From: Caldithrix sp.
GTDB lineage: Bacteria; Zhuqueibacterota; Zhuqueibacteria; Oceanimicrobiales; Oceanimicrobiaceae
Assembly: GCA_004357015.1 (NCBI GenBank)
Contig: SMXE01000014.1
Coordinates: forward strand, 1 to 5,766
Direction of reading: 5' to 3'
DNA length: 5,766 nt
This document shows, piece by piece, positions 1 to 5,764 of the stretch; the stretch's first letter is position 1; each line of letters begins with the position of its first letter. Both the position numbers and the translations under genes were made by a program. The notes below the pieces were generated by a model. That model had not been told where the DNA came from, searched no databases, and saw only the letters and a list, made by a program, of their open reading frames with translations.

Positions 1-1
1 A

Positions 2-61
2 CCACAGGAGGATCCGAAAAAACGCGAGATCGAAATCAGCTTGAGAAGTCGTGGGACTTAG
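2..61 (+). CDS. Possible C-terminal tail of an unidentified upstream gene
   Basis: The frame beginning at base 2 is open from the window edge to a TAG at 59-61 and reads PQEDPKKREIEISLRSRGT. Its alternating charged and hydrophobic residues would suit a final beta strand of a real protein, and it looks more protein-like than the other two forward frames here. Nineteen residues are too few to name a family. It is followed by an AT-rich stretch and then by the promoter of the B12 locus, so it probably belongs to a separate unit. The call is weak; chance reading is quite possible. Confidence 0.3.
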   Translation, partial: PQEDPKKREIEISLRSRGT

Positions 62-188
62 CTAAACCCCCATCAAAACTACAATACAATTAAACTCATT
101 AGTTTTATTTTCGCCTAAAAGCTTATGTGTATATGATAACAATAGCTATGACAAAGTCAACAGTATTTTCATTAACCTGAATGGCGAA

Positions 189-215
189 GTTGAGATTTTT
201 CTTGACAATCTCAGC
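189..215. other. Inverted repeat overlapping the -35 box
   Basis: TGAGATT at 191-197 is mirrored by AATCTCA at 207-213, with a further G189-C215 match outside one mismatch. The 9-base spacer and right arm include the TTGACA -35 box at 202-207. It could be a repressor operator or a hairpin in a transcript from upstream. There is no U-tract after it, so it is not a standard intrinsic terminator. The symmetry is seen directly; a function is only inferred. Confidence 0.35.
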
Positions 216-230
216 GGCACCGCCTATATT
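202..230 (+). promoter_or_regulatory. Sigma70-type promoter of the btuB riboswitch leader
   Basis: A perfect -35 hexamer TTGACA (202-207) is followed after exactly 17 bases by the -10 hexamer TATATT (225-230). Transcription would start near 236-238, about 14 bases before the first paired bases of the cobalamin riboswitch. The location just ahead of the aptamer strongly supports this as the promoter of the leader. In Bacteroidota proper the housekeeping promoter differs (TTTG and TAnnTTTG type), so an E. coli-like promoter hints at a lineage outside that phylum. Confidence 0.75.
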
Positions 231-250
231 CAGTTTAAATTGTATAGCGG

Positions 251-430
251 AAACAGGTAATTTCCCGATTGCTGAATCGGGAAGGGAAGTCCGGTGAAAG
301 TCCGACGCTGCCCCGCAACTGTAATCAGCTACGAAAGCCTGAAACGCCACTGTGACGAACCAGTCAGTATGTTCGGAATGGGAAGGCGAGGCGAGTAGGA
401 TTGAAGCTGTAAGCCAGGAGACCTGCCTGT
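251..430 (+). promoter_or_regulatory. Cobalamin (B12) riboswitch aptamer
   Basis: This RNA element binds a B12 coenzyme form and lowers expression of the genes behind it. The conserved landmarks are present in order: a P1 arm ACAGG at 253-257 matching CCTGT at 426-430; a 9-bp hairpin TTCCCGATT/AATCGGGAA at 262-270 and 275-283; GGGAAGTCCGGTGAAAGTCCG across 284-304 in the order expected; the core GCTGCCCCGCAACTGTAA at 307-324; GCCACTG at 346-352; a variable hairpin CGAAC/GTTCG at 356-360 and 371-375; GGGAAGGCG around 380-388; and the B12 box AGCCAGGAGACCTGCC at 412-427. The long form of the core fits the adenosylcobalamin-type class. It lies between a strong promoter and btuB. Exact ends are uncertain by several bases. 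Confidence 0.96.
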
Positions 431-436
431 GGATAA

Positions 437-486
437 TCTTCGAGGGAAGAGTTGATGTTTAGCATGCGTTTGTATTCCCAACTTCC
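437..486 (+). promoter_or_regulatory. Expression-platform hairpin and candidate antiterminator
   Basis: Just after P1, TCTTC (437-441) and GAAGA (446-450) form a small hairpin with loop GAGG, which could be the post-P1 stem whose loop contacts the aptamer in this riboswitch class. As an alternative, GGAAG (445-449) plus TTG (452-454) can pair with CAACTTCC (479-486). That pairing would use up the 5' arm of the terminator at 476-482, so the two structures exclude each other, as an antiterminator requires. CTTCGAGG (438-445) can also pair with CCTCGAGG (490-497) with one G-U. The pairings were found by eye and no energies were computed. Confidence 0.35.
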
Positions 487-508
487 AAACCTCGAGGTTG
501 GGATTTTT
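476..508 (+). terminator. Intrinsic terminator of the riboswitch leader
   Basis: TCCCAAC at 476-482 pairs with GTTGGGA at 497-503, and five T bases follow directly at 504-508. The loop contains AACCTCGAGGTT (488-499), a 12-base palindrome that partly competes with the stem. Its place between the aptamer and btuB suggests control by premature termination when B12 is bound. The stem is short (7 bp) with a long loop, so its efficiency may be moderate. Confidence 0.6.
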
Positions 509-537
509 AGTTTGTAACCCCAACCTGACCTCTTTTT
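496..537 (+). promoter_or_regulatory. Second, competing hairpin downstream of the terminator
   Basis: GGTTGGG (496-502), which is the 3' arm of the terminator, is equally complementary to CCCAACC at 519-525. Five T bases occur at 533-537, but 7 bases after the stem, which is too far for a good terminator. The element may be a weak backup terminator or an alternative fold that disables the first hairpin. Confidence 0.3.
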
Positions 538-576
538 CATTCCATAGATCCGCTTTGTTATGAACTGACCTGGCTC

Positions 577-591
577 AGGGCTGTTCCTTTG
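577..591 (+). promoter_or_regulatory. Ribosome binding site and TTG start of btuB
   Basis: AGGG at 577-580 lies 8 bases before the TTG at 589-591. The frame is open upstream only to a TGA at 526-528 and has no ATG or GTG in that interval (a CTG occurs at 565-567). The nearest ATG (560) is out of frame and meets a stop after two codons. Starting at TTG gives an ideal signal peptide, so this rare start codon is preferred. A weak site and a TTG start suggest low translation. Confidence 0.6.
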
Positions 592-2808
592 AAGCGTTTC
601 ATTCTCAAAGCTGCCATTGTTTCTGCTTTGGCCTGCTGTTCGTGTCCTGCAGGCGCGCAGTCACTTGTAAAAATTCACGGCTACGTCTTTAGTGACCGCG
701 GTGAACGGTTGGCCGGCGCCAACGTCGTTGTTCTGGGAACAGGCTTAGGCGCAGCTACGGACGCCGCGGGCTATTTTGAAATCGAAAATCTGTTTGTCGG
801 CGAATACGATCTTGAAGCGCGGTTCCTGGGATACCGCGCAGCAACACAGCGTGGCGTTGTGGTGAACCAGGATGTTGTTTCAACTGTGCATTTTCGCTTA
901 GAACCTGCTGCGATTTTGTTGCCTCATGTTGTGGTAGAAGGAAAACGTGTAGCGGCGTCTGAGGACTTATCCGTGCAAGTCATCACACGCGAAGCTATCG
1001 AGAGAAGCACAGCCTCTTCGGTGGTAGAAATCCTGATTTATGCGTCCGGTGTGGATGTCCTCGAGGAGGGTGGCGGCTCGGCGCGAAAGCGGATTTCGAT
1101 CCGTGGCAGCAACCCGAACCAGGTGCTCGTGCTGCTCGACGGCGTGCGGCTAAACGATCCGCTTACCGGGGAGGCTGACCTCAACCAGATCCCCATTTCC
1201 ATGGTTGAGGAGATTCGAATCTCCAAGGGCACCGGCAGTCAAAGGTTCGGCAGCGGCGCTCTGGGCGGGGTCATCGAAATCATTTCACGCCGGCATTCCG
1301 TAGATGAAATTCGGGTGGGGACGACGTTCGGCAACTACGACGCCTTCGGTATTCGTCCTGCTGCGGCCGGCGGGTTTCACCAGATCCGGTATTTCCTGAA
1401 TTTTGAACACCGCAACGAAAGCGGCGACTATCCTTACAGCTACCGCAGGTTGGACGGCAGCACGGTGCATGAAGATCGCCTCAACGCAGATTTTTCATCC
1501 AACAACTACTTTGCGCGGCTGGATTTTGAACACGGCAGACACGCGGTGCAGATACAAGCGAATGTCTTCAATTCCCACCGTGGCTTACCCGGGCTGGTGT
1601 TTGCCTGGACGCCTTTTGCCAATGCCGATACGGAGCGCCGGATTGTGCTGGGCCGCTACGCCTTGAATCACAAGAATTGGGCGGTGGCGGCGCAGGTTTC
1701 TCGCCATTCCAATGAGTCCGAGTTTCGAAATGCGCCGCCCGCAGATGCCCCGCTGAGATTCCGAACCGTGCCGCCCTATCACAACCTCTATAAAGTGACG
1801 ACACACCGTGCGGTAGTTGACGCCAGCATGAAGACTGGAAGCGGACACCGGTTTCAGGTGCAGGCGAATTTGCAGCGGGATGATTTTAGCGACCGGGACG
1901 TCCTTGCCGGCAGTGTGGGGCCAGTGCGGAACACGGATAATCTTAGTACCGGTCTTGTGCTGGAAGGGGAATGGCAGTTGCCACGGCCAGCGCTTCTGAC
2001 AAGTGTTTCCTTAAACCATGCTTTCCGTTTCGACTACTTCTCTTTTGACAACGAACAAGGGTCACGCGAAGATTTCGAATTCAGTCCGAGGTTTGGCCTT
2101 CGCCTGTCCCGGTTTGATGGCTGGCTCGCAACGCTGCAGGCAAGCTGGGGACAGTCCTTCCGTGTGCCTACTTTCGCCGATCTGTTCTATCAAGACTTTC
2201 GCGTGCGGGGAAATCCTAATCTCGAACCCGAAACCGGCACTGAGATTGAGGTCGCGTTGCATACCGGTTTTCCGGTGCTGGGCTGGTTGGAGCTTTCGGG
2301 AGCTTATTTTCGGAAGGATGTGGACAACCTGATCGTCTGGGAACTCGGGTCTTTTGCCACCTGGCAGCCTTCCAACACAGATGCGCGTCTCGAGGGTCTG
2401 GAGCTTAGCGCCTCCTGGCGTCTGTTCGGGGATCGCCTGCACGTGACAATCGATCACGTTTTTCTGGACGCGGTGGACCGGAGCGGGCGGCGCACAACGA
2501 ACAACAAGCAACTGACCTACCGACCGGAGCAGACCACAAAAATCGGATTGCTGCTCAATCTGAATTTCTTTTCGGTAGATTACCGCAAGCGCATGGTGGG
2601 TGAGCGTTTCACTACCGCGTCAAATACTGTTCGTCTGCCCAGGTACACCGTGGATGATTTGACTGTGGCGGTAGAGTGGAGAATCTTCAGCGTGCAGGCC
2701 AATTTCAAACTGTCGGTTTTTAACCTGTTCGATGAAGATTACCAAATCGTGCGACGCGCTCCGATGCCCGGCCGCAACTGGCGGGCCGGTGTCGAGCTTG
2801 TTTTCTAA
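589..2808 (+). CDS. btuB: TonB-dependent outer-membrane receptor, BtuB-type cobalamin transporter
   Basis: The 739-residue protein is an outer-membrane gated channel that would import B12 or related corrinoids using energy passed on by TonB. Residues 1-23 are a signal peptide (basic start, hydrophobic core rich in Ala and Cys, AGA|Q cleavage). Residues about 27-105 are a carboxypeptidase-regulatory-like beta-sandwich, common in receptors of the FCB group. A TonB-box-like stretch, VVVEGKR, lies at 114-120. The plug covers about 126-235 and contains IRGSNPNQVLVLLDGVRLND, close in style to E. coli BtuB, and GSGALGGVIEII. The rest is a 22-strand-type barrel with the typical SFRVPTFADLFY and NPNLEPE motifs near 522-547, ending in VELVF with the terminal Phe expected for outer-membrane insertion. 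Length is normal and no frameshift is seen. The cobalamin riboswitch directly upstream sets the substrate call; the protein alone would only say siderophore or vitamin receptor. Its GC content looks higher than that of the genes downstream. Confidence 0.92.
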   Translation: MKRFILKAAIVSALACCSCPAGAQSLVKIHGYVFSDRGERLAGANVVVLGTGLGAATDAAGYFEIENLFVGEYDLEARFLGYRAATQRGVVVNQDVVSTVHFRLEPAAILLPHVVVEGKRVAASEDLSVQVITREAIERSTASSVVEILIYASGVDVLEEGGGSARKRISIRGSNPNQVLVLLDGVRLNDPLTGEADLNQIPISMVEEIRISKGTGSQRFGSGALGGVIEIISRRHSVDEIRVGTTFGNYDAFGIRPAAAGGFHQIRYFLNFEHRNESGDYPYSYRRLDGSTVHEDRLNADFSSNNYFARLDFEHGRHAVQIQANVFNSHRGLPGLVFAWTPFANADTERRIVLGRYALNHKNWAVAAQVSRHSNESEFRNAPPADAPLRFRTVPPYHNLYKVTTHRAVVDASMKTGSGHRFQVQANLQRDDFSDRDVLAGSVGPVRNTDNLSTGLVLEGEWQLPRPALLTSVSLNHAFRFDYFSFDNEQGSREDFEFSPRFGLRLSRFDGWLATLQASWGQSFRVPTFADLFYQDFRVRGNPNLEPETGTEIEVALHTGFPVLGWLELSGAYFRKDVDNLIVWELGSFATWQPSNTDARLEGLELSASWRLFGDRLHVTIDHVFLDAVDRSGRRTTNNKQLTYRPEQTTKIGLLLNLNFFSVDYRKRMVGERFTTASNTVRLPRYTVDDLTVAVEWRIFSVQANFKLSVFNLFDEDYQIVRRAPMPGRNWRAGVELVF

Positions 2809-2848
2809 CCCGCGGTCTGTACAAGAAACAGTGGTTCAAACCTTAAAC

Positions 2849-2858
2849 GAGGAGGTGA
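2849..2858 (+). other. Orphan Shine-Dalgarno-like sequence
   Basis: GAGGAGGTGA is a near-perfect match to the anti-Shine-Dalgarno sequence, yet no ATG, GTG or TTG at proper spacing opens a reading frame after it. A GTG inside the motif itself gives only 11 codons before a TAG. It sits 24 bases before the inverted-repeat element, so it may be a remnant of a gene start displaced by the element, or chance. Confidence 0.25.
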
Positions 2859-2881
2859 GAAGGCCAGTCATCGCAAGGGGA

Positions 2882-3025
2882 ATTAAGTAGGGTCTGAACG
2901 AAAACAGCCTGTTCTCGTCATTCCCGCATGGCATCCCCTGCCTAAAGCAAGGAGATTCCGGCTTCAGGCGGCTGCCTGACCGGAATGACATGAGTAGTCG
3001 AGTTTTCGTTCAGACACTGTTTAAT
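2882..3025. repeat. MITE-like or REP-like element with terminal inverted repeats
   Basis: GTCTGAACGAAAAC (2892-2905) is repeated perfectly in inverse orientation as GTTTTCGTTCAGAC (3002-3015). With three mismatches the symmetry extends to 24 bases per side, ending in TTAA at 2883-2886 and 3021-3024, which could be a target duplication or simply part of the repeat. Inside, GTCATTCC (2917-2924) mirrors GGAATGAC (2982-2989), and CTC/GAG continue this arm after a 2-base bulge. The GTCATTCCCGC start resembles dispersed short palindromes seen in many genomes. The element has no open frame and so would move only with help from a transposase elsewhere. It fills most of the gap between btuB and the surface-protein gene. 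Confidence 0.65.
2955..2986. repeat. Strong GC-rich hairpin inside the repeat element
   Basis: ATTCCGG (2955-2961) pairs with CCGGAAT (2980-2986), and after a 2-base bulge TCAGGC (2964-2969) pairs with GCCTGA (2974-2979) around the loop GGCT, giving 13 bp. It competes with the GTCATTCC arm at 2917-2924 for the same right-hand bases. With no T-run it is not a textbook terminator, but it could slow RNA decay or cut transcription between btuB and the genes downstream. Confidence 0.55.
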
Positions 3026-3060
3026 AATTCTATTCATATTACACCACTCTGCCCAAAATT

Positions 3061-3068
3061 AAGGAGGG
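3061..3068 (+). promoter_or_regulatory. Strong ribosome binding site of the surface-protein gene
   Basis: AAGGAGGG ends 4 bases before the ATG at 3073 and is a near-consensus Shine-Dalgarno sequence. It is much stronger than the site in front of btuB, suggesting that the surface protein is made in larger amounts. No convincing -35/-10 pair was found in the 3019-3060 interval. Confidence 0.8.
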
Positions 3069-3072
3069 AATT

Positions 3073-4974
3073 ATGAGAAAATCTATAGTTGTCTTGATTG
3101 CTGTATTCATATTGCCAATGCTTAATGTTTCTATGGCGCAAGAAATCGCAAGAACGCTTTACGTGATGAATGGCCTGGGCCAGACCCTGTCCAAAATGAA
3201 CTTAGAAACATTAGAAATCATGAATGATATTGTTGTTGTCGGCGATATCCCAAACCGTGTTTATGCCAGGGACGATAAGATCTATGTGGTCACTTCGACC
3301 CCACCGGGCATCACCATAATTGACGGACGAACGGCTGAGGTGATAAATACAATTGCTTTAGCAGAAGGGAGCAACCCCTGGGACATGGCGTTTGTCGGTA
3401 CCGATAAAGCTTATGTCACAAATCTGCTGGCGAATTCGGTAACCGTAGTTGACTTGGCAACGGGAGATTCAATAAACACAATCGAGGTAGGCAAAGGGCC
3501 CGAAGGTATCCTGGTAGTCAACAATACCGCTTATGTTGCAAACACGGGTGGCTTTCCGGATTATGCTCCTTCAACTGTTTCTGTCATTGACATCCGTGAT
3601 GATTCGGTTACGAAGACGCTGGACGTCCCCATGAATCCGCAGGATTTCACCGTTGCTCCCGATGGAAACATTCACGTCGTGTGTACAGGAAATTATGGTG
3701 ATGTGAGCGGTAAAGTTGTTGTTATTAACCCATTTGGCGATACGGATTTTACCCCCCTGGTTGTTGACACGGTTGAAATCGGCGGATCACCCGGGGATAT
3801 CGTTGTCACAACGGATGCTGTGGCCTACTTAGCAGATTTTGGCGATGGTAACAACGGCTTCGTTTATGCTTATGATGCACTCAACCTCGAAGTTTTCAAC
3901 GTTGCTTCGAACCCGCTGTTGGTCGGTAACGGTGCGACTGCCTTGCTTTTCGATGCTGCTACAAATGGTCTCTATGTCAGCAATTTTTCCGACGATGCGG
4001 TGCAGCTTTTGGATGCAAGCAACGGGACCGTGATAAGCACTTTTGGCTTTGGCGACGGCGCACAAATGTTGGCAATTCTCGAACCCATCAGCGATTCCGA
4101 CCCTTGGGCCGATATCGTGGTTTCTTTTACTCCGGGTGCGGGCGCCGGATTCGGCCAAAACTTTTTCCCGGACAATGTGTTGGGACCGCCGGATCCGGAT
4201 CAGGCTTTGACTGAATTCAATCCAAGCTCAAAACCACAGGAGCTCCTATCATTAGGACAGGGGGGTGGAATCGTTCTGGAATTTACAGACAATTTTATTG
4301 TCGACGGCGAAGGGGTGGATTTTACCGTTTTTGAAAATGTCTTTTTCTTTTCTGGGTCCACAGTCCCATTTATTGAAGCAGCCTTTGTTGCGGTCAGTAT
4401 GGATGGTGAGAATTGGGTAGAATTCCCCTGGGATACAACGACGTTTGAGGGTTTCGCCGGCGTGACACCGACATTTGACAATCAAAACCCAACCGACCCA
4501 AATGTGTCCGGAGGCGACTCATTTGACCTGGCTGATGTTGGATTACCTTATGCAAAATATGTAAAACTCACCGATATCGGCGATTTGAAAAAAGAAGGTC
4601 CATTTAACGGCGATTTCGATTTAGATGCGGTTGTTGCTGTAAACAGTATGTCCGGACAGCCGACCTCTGTCGAAGAGAATCCAACTTTACAGCCAAAAGC
4701 ATTTACTCTTTCCCCAAATTATCCGAATCCATTTAACCCGGGGACAACCATCGCATTTGCCGTGCCGACAATATCCCGGGTTCAAATTAAAATATTCAAC
4801 CTGAAAGGTCAGCTAATTCGAACCCTTGTCGAGCAAGACTATCCTGCAGGAAAACACTCGACTCTATGGGATGGTAAAGACGACAATGCTCGAAATGTGG
4901 CGAGCGGGATTTATCTCTATGAAATGAAAGCGGGGGATGTTCGAGAAGCCAGGCGATTGACTTTGGTTCGATAG
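3073..4974 (+). CDS. Secreted YVTN/YncE-type beta-propeller with a surface domain and C-terminal sorting domain (BtuG-like)
   Basis: The 633-residue protein is probably displayed on the cell surface and may bind B12 for the neighbouring BtuB. Residues 1-22 are a signal peptide (SMA|QE) with no lipobox. Residues about 27-338 are a beta-propeller built of YVTN-like repeats, for example KAYVTNLLANSVTVVDLATG (112-131), TAYVANTGG (152-160) and GLYVSNFSDDAVQLLDASNG (299-318). Residues about 342-526 form a second domain with NFFPDNVLGPP, VFENVFF, FVAVSMDGENW, GGDSFDLADVGL and DFDLDAVVAV; I recognise this pattern from bacterial cell-surface proteins, and its acidic clusters could bind calcium. After a linker, residues 546-633 form a type IX-style sorting or FlgD-like Ig domain: NYPNPFNP, then IKIFNLKGQLIRTL, WDGKDD and ASGIYLYEMKAG. 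In Bacteroides, BtuG is a lipoprotein propeller that binds B12 and sits on BtuB; the location and fold suggest the same job here, anchored differently. Corrinoid binding is inferred. The next gene starts 6 bases after the stop. Confidence 0.85.
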   Translation: MRKSIVVLIAVFILPMLNVSMAQEIARTLYVMNGLGQTLSKMNLETLEIMNDIVVVGDIPNRVYARDDKIYVVTSTPPGITIIDGRTAEVINTIALAEGSNPWDMAFVGTDKAYVTNLLANSVTVVDLATGDSINTIEVGKGPEGILVVNNTAYVANTGGFPDYAPSTVSVIDIRDDSVTKTLDVPMNPQDFTVAPDGNIHVVCTGNYGDVSGKVVVINPFGDTDFTPLVVDTVEIGGSPGDIVVTTDAVAYLADFGDGNNGFVYAYDALNLEVFNVASNPLLVGNGATALLFDAATNGLYVSNFSDDAVQLLDASNGTVISTFGFGDGAQMLAILEPISDSDPWADIVVSFTPGAGAGFGQNFFPDNVLGPPDPDQALTEFNPSSKPQELLSLGQGGGIVLEFTDNFIVDGEGVDFTVFENVFFFSGSTVPFIEAAFVAVSMDGENWVEFPWDTTTFEGFAGVTPTFDNQNPTDPNVSGGDSFDLADVGLPYAKYVKLTDIGDLKKEGPFNGDFDLDAVVAVNSMSGQPTSVEENPTLQPKAFTLSPNYPNPFNPGTTIAFAVPTISRVQIKIFNLKGQLIRTLVEQDYPAGKHSTLWDGKDDNARNVASGIYLYEMKAGDVREARRLTLVR

Positions 4975-4980
4975 CAAGGA

Positions 4981-5664
4981 ATGAAAGAAAAAATCCTGCT
5001 CTCGTGGAGTGGTGGTAAGGACAGCGCCATGGCGCTATACGAGATTCAAAAAGGTCGGAATTATGATATTTCCGCGCTGTTAACCACCATCACCGACGAT
5101 TATGATCGAATCAGCATCCACGGGGTGCGTCGTGTATTGCTCGAACAGCAAGCAAAATCATTAGGACTTCCTTTACAGAAAGCGCTCATTCCAAAGGACT
5201 CGACAAATGAAATCTATGAGTCGCGGATAAATGCGGTTTTGGCAAACCATAAAGAAGAGGGGATCGATTCCGTGGCATTCGGCGATCTGTTTTTAGAAGA
5301 CATTAAAAAGTACCGGGAGGCGCATCTGGGCAAAATCGGCATGCGAGGGCTGTTCCCAATCTGGCACCGGGACACCACCGAACTACTCAATACCTTTCTC
5401 CAATTGGGTTTTAAAGCAATCATTGTTTGTGTGAACTTAAAGATGCTTGACGGTTCGTTCGCGGGCAAAACGATCGATGGAAAATTTCTCGACGAATTAC
5501 CCTCGAACATCGATCCATGCGGCGAAAACGGAGAGTTCCATTCCTTTGTCTTTGACGGACCAATTTTTGACGAAGAGGTGAAATTCACTTTAGGAGAAAC
5601 CGTTGTGAGAAATGATGCTTGCTTTTGCGATTTACTTCCAGCAGATTTAAATGCCCAATTCTAA
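4981..5664 (+). CDS. PP-loop ATPase of the DUF71/COG2102 (Dph6-related) family, predicted B12 salvage
   Basis: The 227-residue cytoplasmic protein has the PP-loop SGGKDS at residues 10-15, which binds ATP and releases pyrophosphate, so it should activate a carboxylate for amide formation or a similar step. FGDLFLEDIKKYRE (100-113) and DPCGENGEFHSFVFDGP (178-194) are family signatures; the second matches the region that holds the active site in diphthine-ammonia ligase (Dph6). Bacteria do not make diphthamide, and comparative genomics has predicted that a bacterial branch of this family acts in B12 salvage; its position behind btuB and a BtuG-like gene fits. The exact corrinoid reaction is unknown. 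Length is normal. The ATG is the only start after the in-frame stop of the previous gene; AAGGA touches the ATG with no spacer, so translation probably depends on ribosomes finishing the gene before. A CFC cluster (214-216) near the C-terminus may bind metal or be redox active. Confidence 0.9.
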   Translation: MKEKILLSWSGGKDSAMALYEIQKGRNYDISALLTTITDDYDRISIHGVRRVLLEQQAKSLGLPLQKALIPKDSTNEIYESRINAVLANHKEEGIDSVAFGDLFLEDIKKYREAHLGKIGMRGLFPIWHRDTTELLNTFLQLGFKAIIVCVNLKMLDGSFAGKTIDGKFLDELPSNIDPCGENGEFHSFVFDGPIFDEEVKFTLGETVVRNDACFCDLLPADLNAQF

Positions 5665-5764
5665 ACAGCATCATTGCTCAAAATGCGGGGCATTCTTTAG
5701 TTGTGATTTTCAAATGGGGAAAGAACGCTACTGGTGTCAAAATTTCCCCAGGTTATGCCAATGA
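5651..5764 (+). CDS. Small cysteine-rich CWC-type protein, apparently truncated by a frameshift
   Basis: An ATG inside the end of the ATPase gene opens a 37-codon frame ending in TGA at 5762-5764, overlapping the previous gene by 14 bases in another frame, which suggests translational coupling. The product has CSKC at 9-12, then GAFFSC (C18) and YWC (C29), matching the start of the cysteine-rich CWC family, small probable zinc-binding proteins of about 60-70 residues and unknown function. Families of this type usually continue after WC with a proline-rich piece and a second CxCPxC cluster. If one base were added to the CCCC run at 5746-5749, the frame would read NFPQVMPMK and stay open to the window end, as the family predicts. 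So this is either a sequencing error or a real frameshift; the second cysteine cluster would lie beyond the window. Confidence 0.6.
   Translation: MPNSKQHHCSKCGAFFSCDFQMGKERYWCQNFPRLCQ

Noticed and set aside
123..350. Reverse-strand open frame of 75 codons over the leader
   Set aside because: It is the complement of the promoter and the conserved riboswitch core, whose base conservation is explained by RNA structure; the product has no recognisable features.
616..648. Possible lipobox (LAC) in the btuB leader making it a lipoprotein
   Set aside because: The residue at -3 is Ala and the order A-L-A-C does not fit the usual L-[AS]-[GA]-C; AGA|Q gives a good signal peptidase I site, and TonB receptors are barrel proteins, not lipoproteins.
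1403..1666. Forward open frame of 87 codons in another frame inside btuB
   Set aside because: It lies wholly within the receptor barrel, has no ribosome binding site and no protein-like pattern.
2062..2511. Reverse-strand open frame of 149 codons inside btuB
   Set aside because: The forward strand encodes well-conserved barrel motifs of a TonB receptor here; the reverse product is Pro/Arg/Gln-rich, as is common in antisense shadows of a GC-rich gene.
2917..2989. CRISPR-like repeat
   Set aside because: There is one palindromic unit only, with no regularly spaced direct repeats.
3002..3040. Promoter in the right end of the repeat element driving the surface-protein gene
   Set aside because: TTCAGA (3010-3015) with CATATT (3035-3040) are poor matches and their spacing is 19 bases; not strong enough to call.
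4981..5664. True diphthine-ammonia ligase (Dph6)
   Set aside because: Diphthamide is an archaeal and eukaryotic modification of EF-2; a bacterial copy beside btuB fits the predicted B12 branch of the family better.
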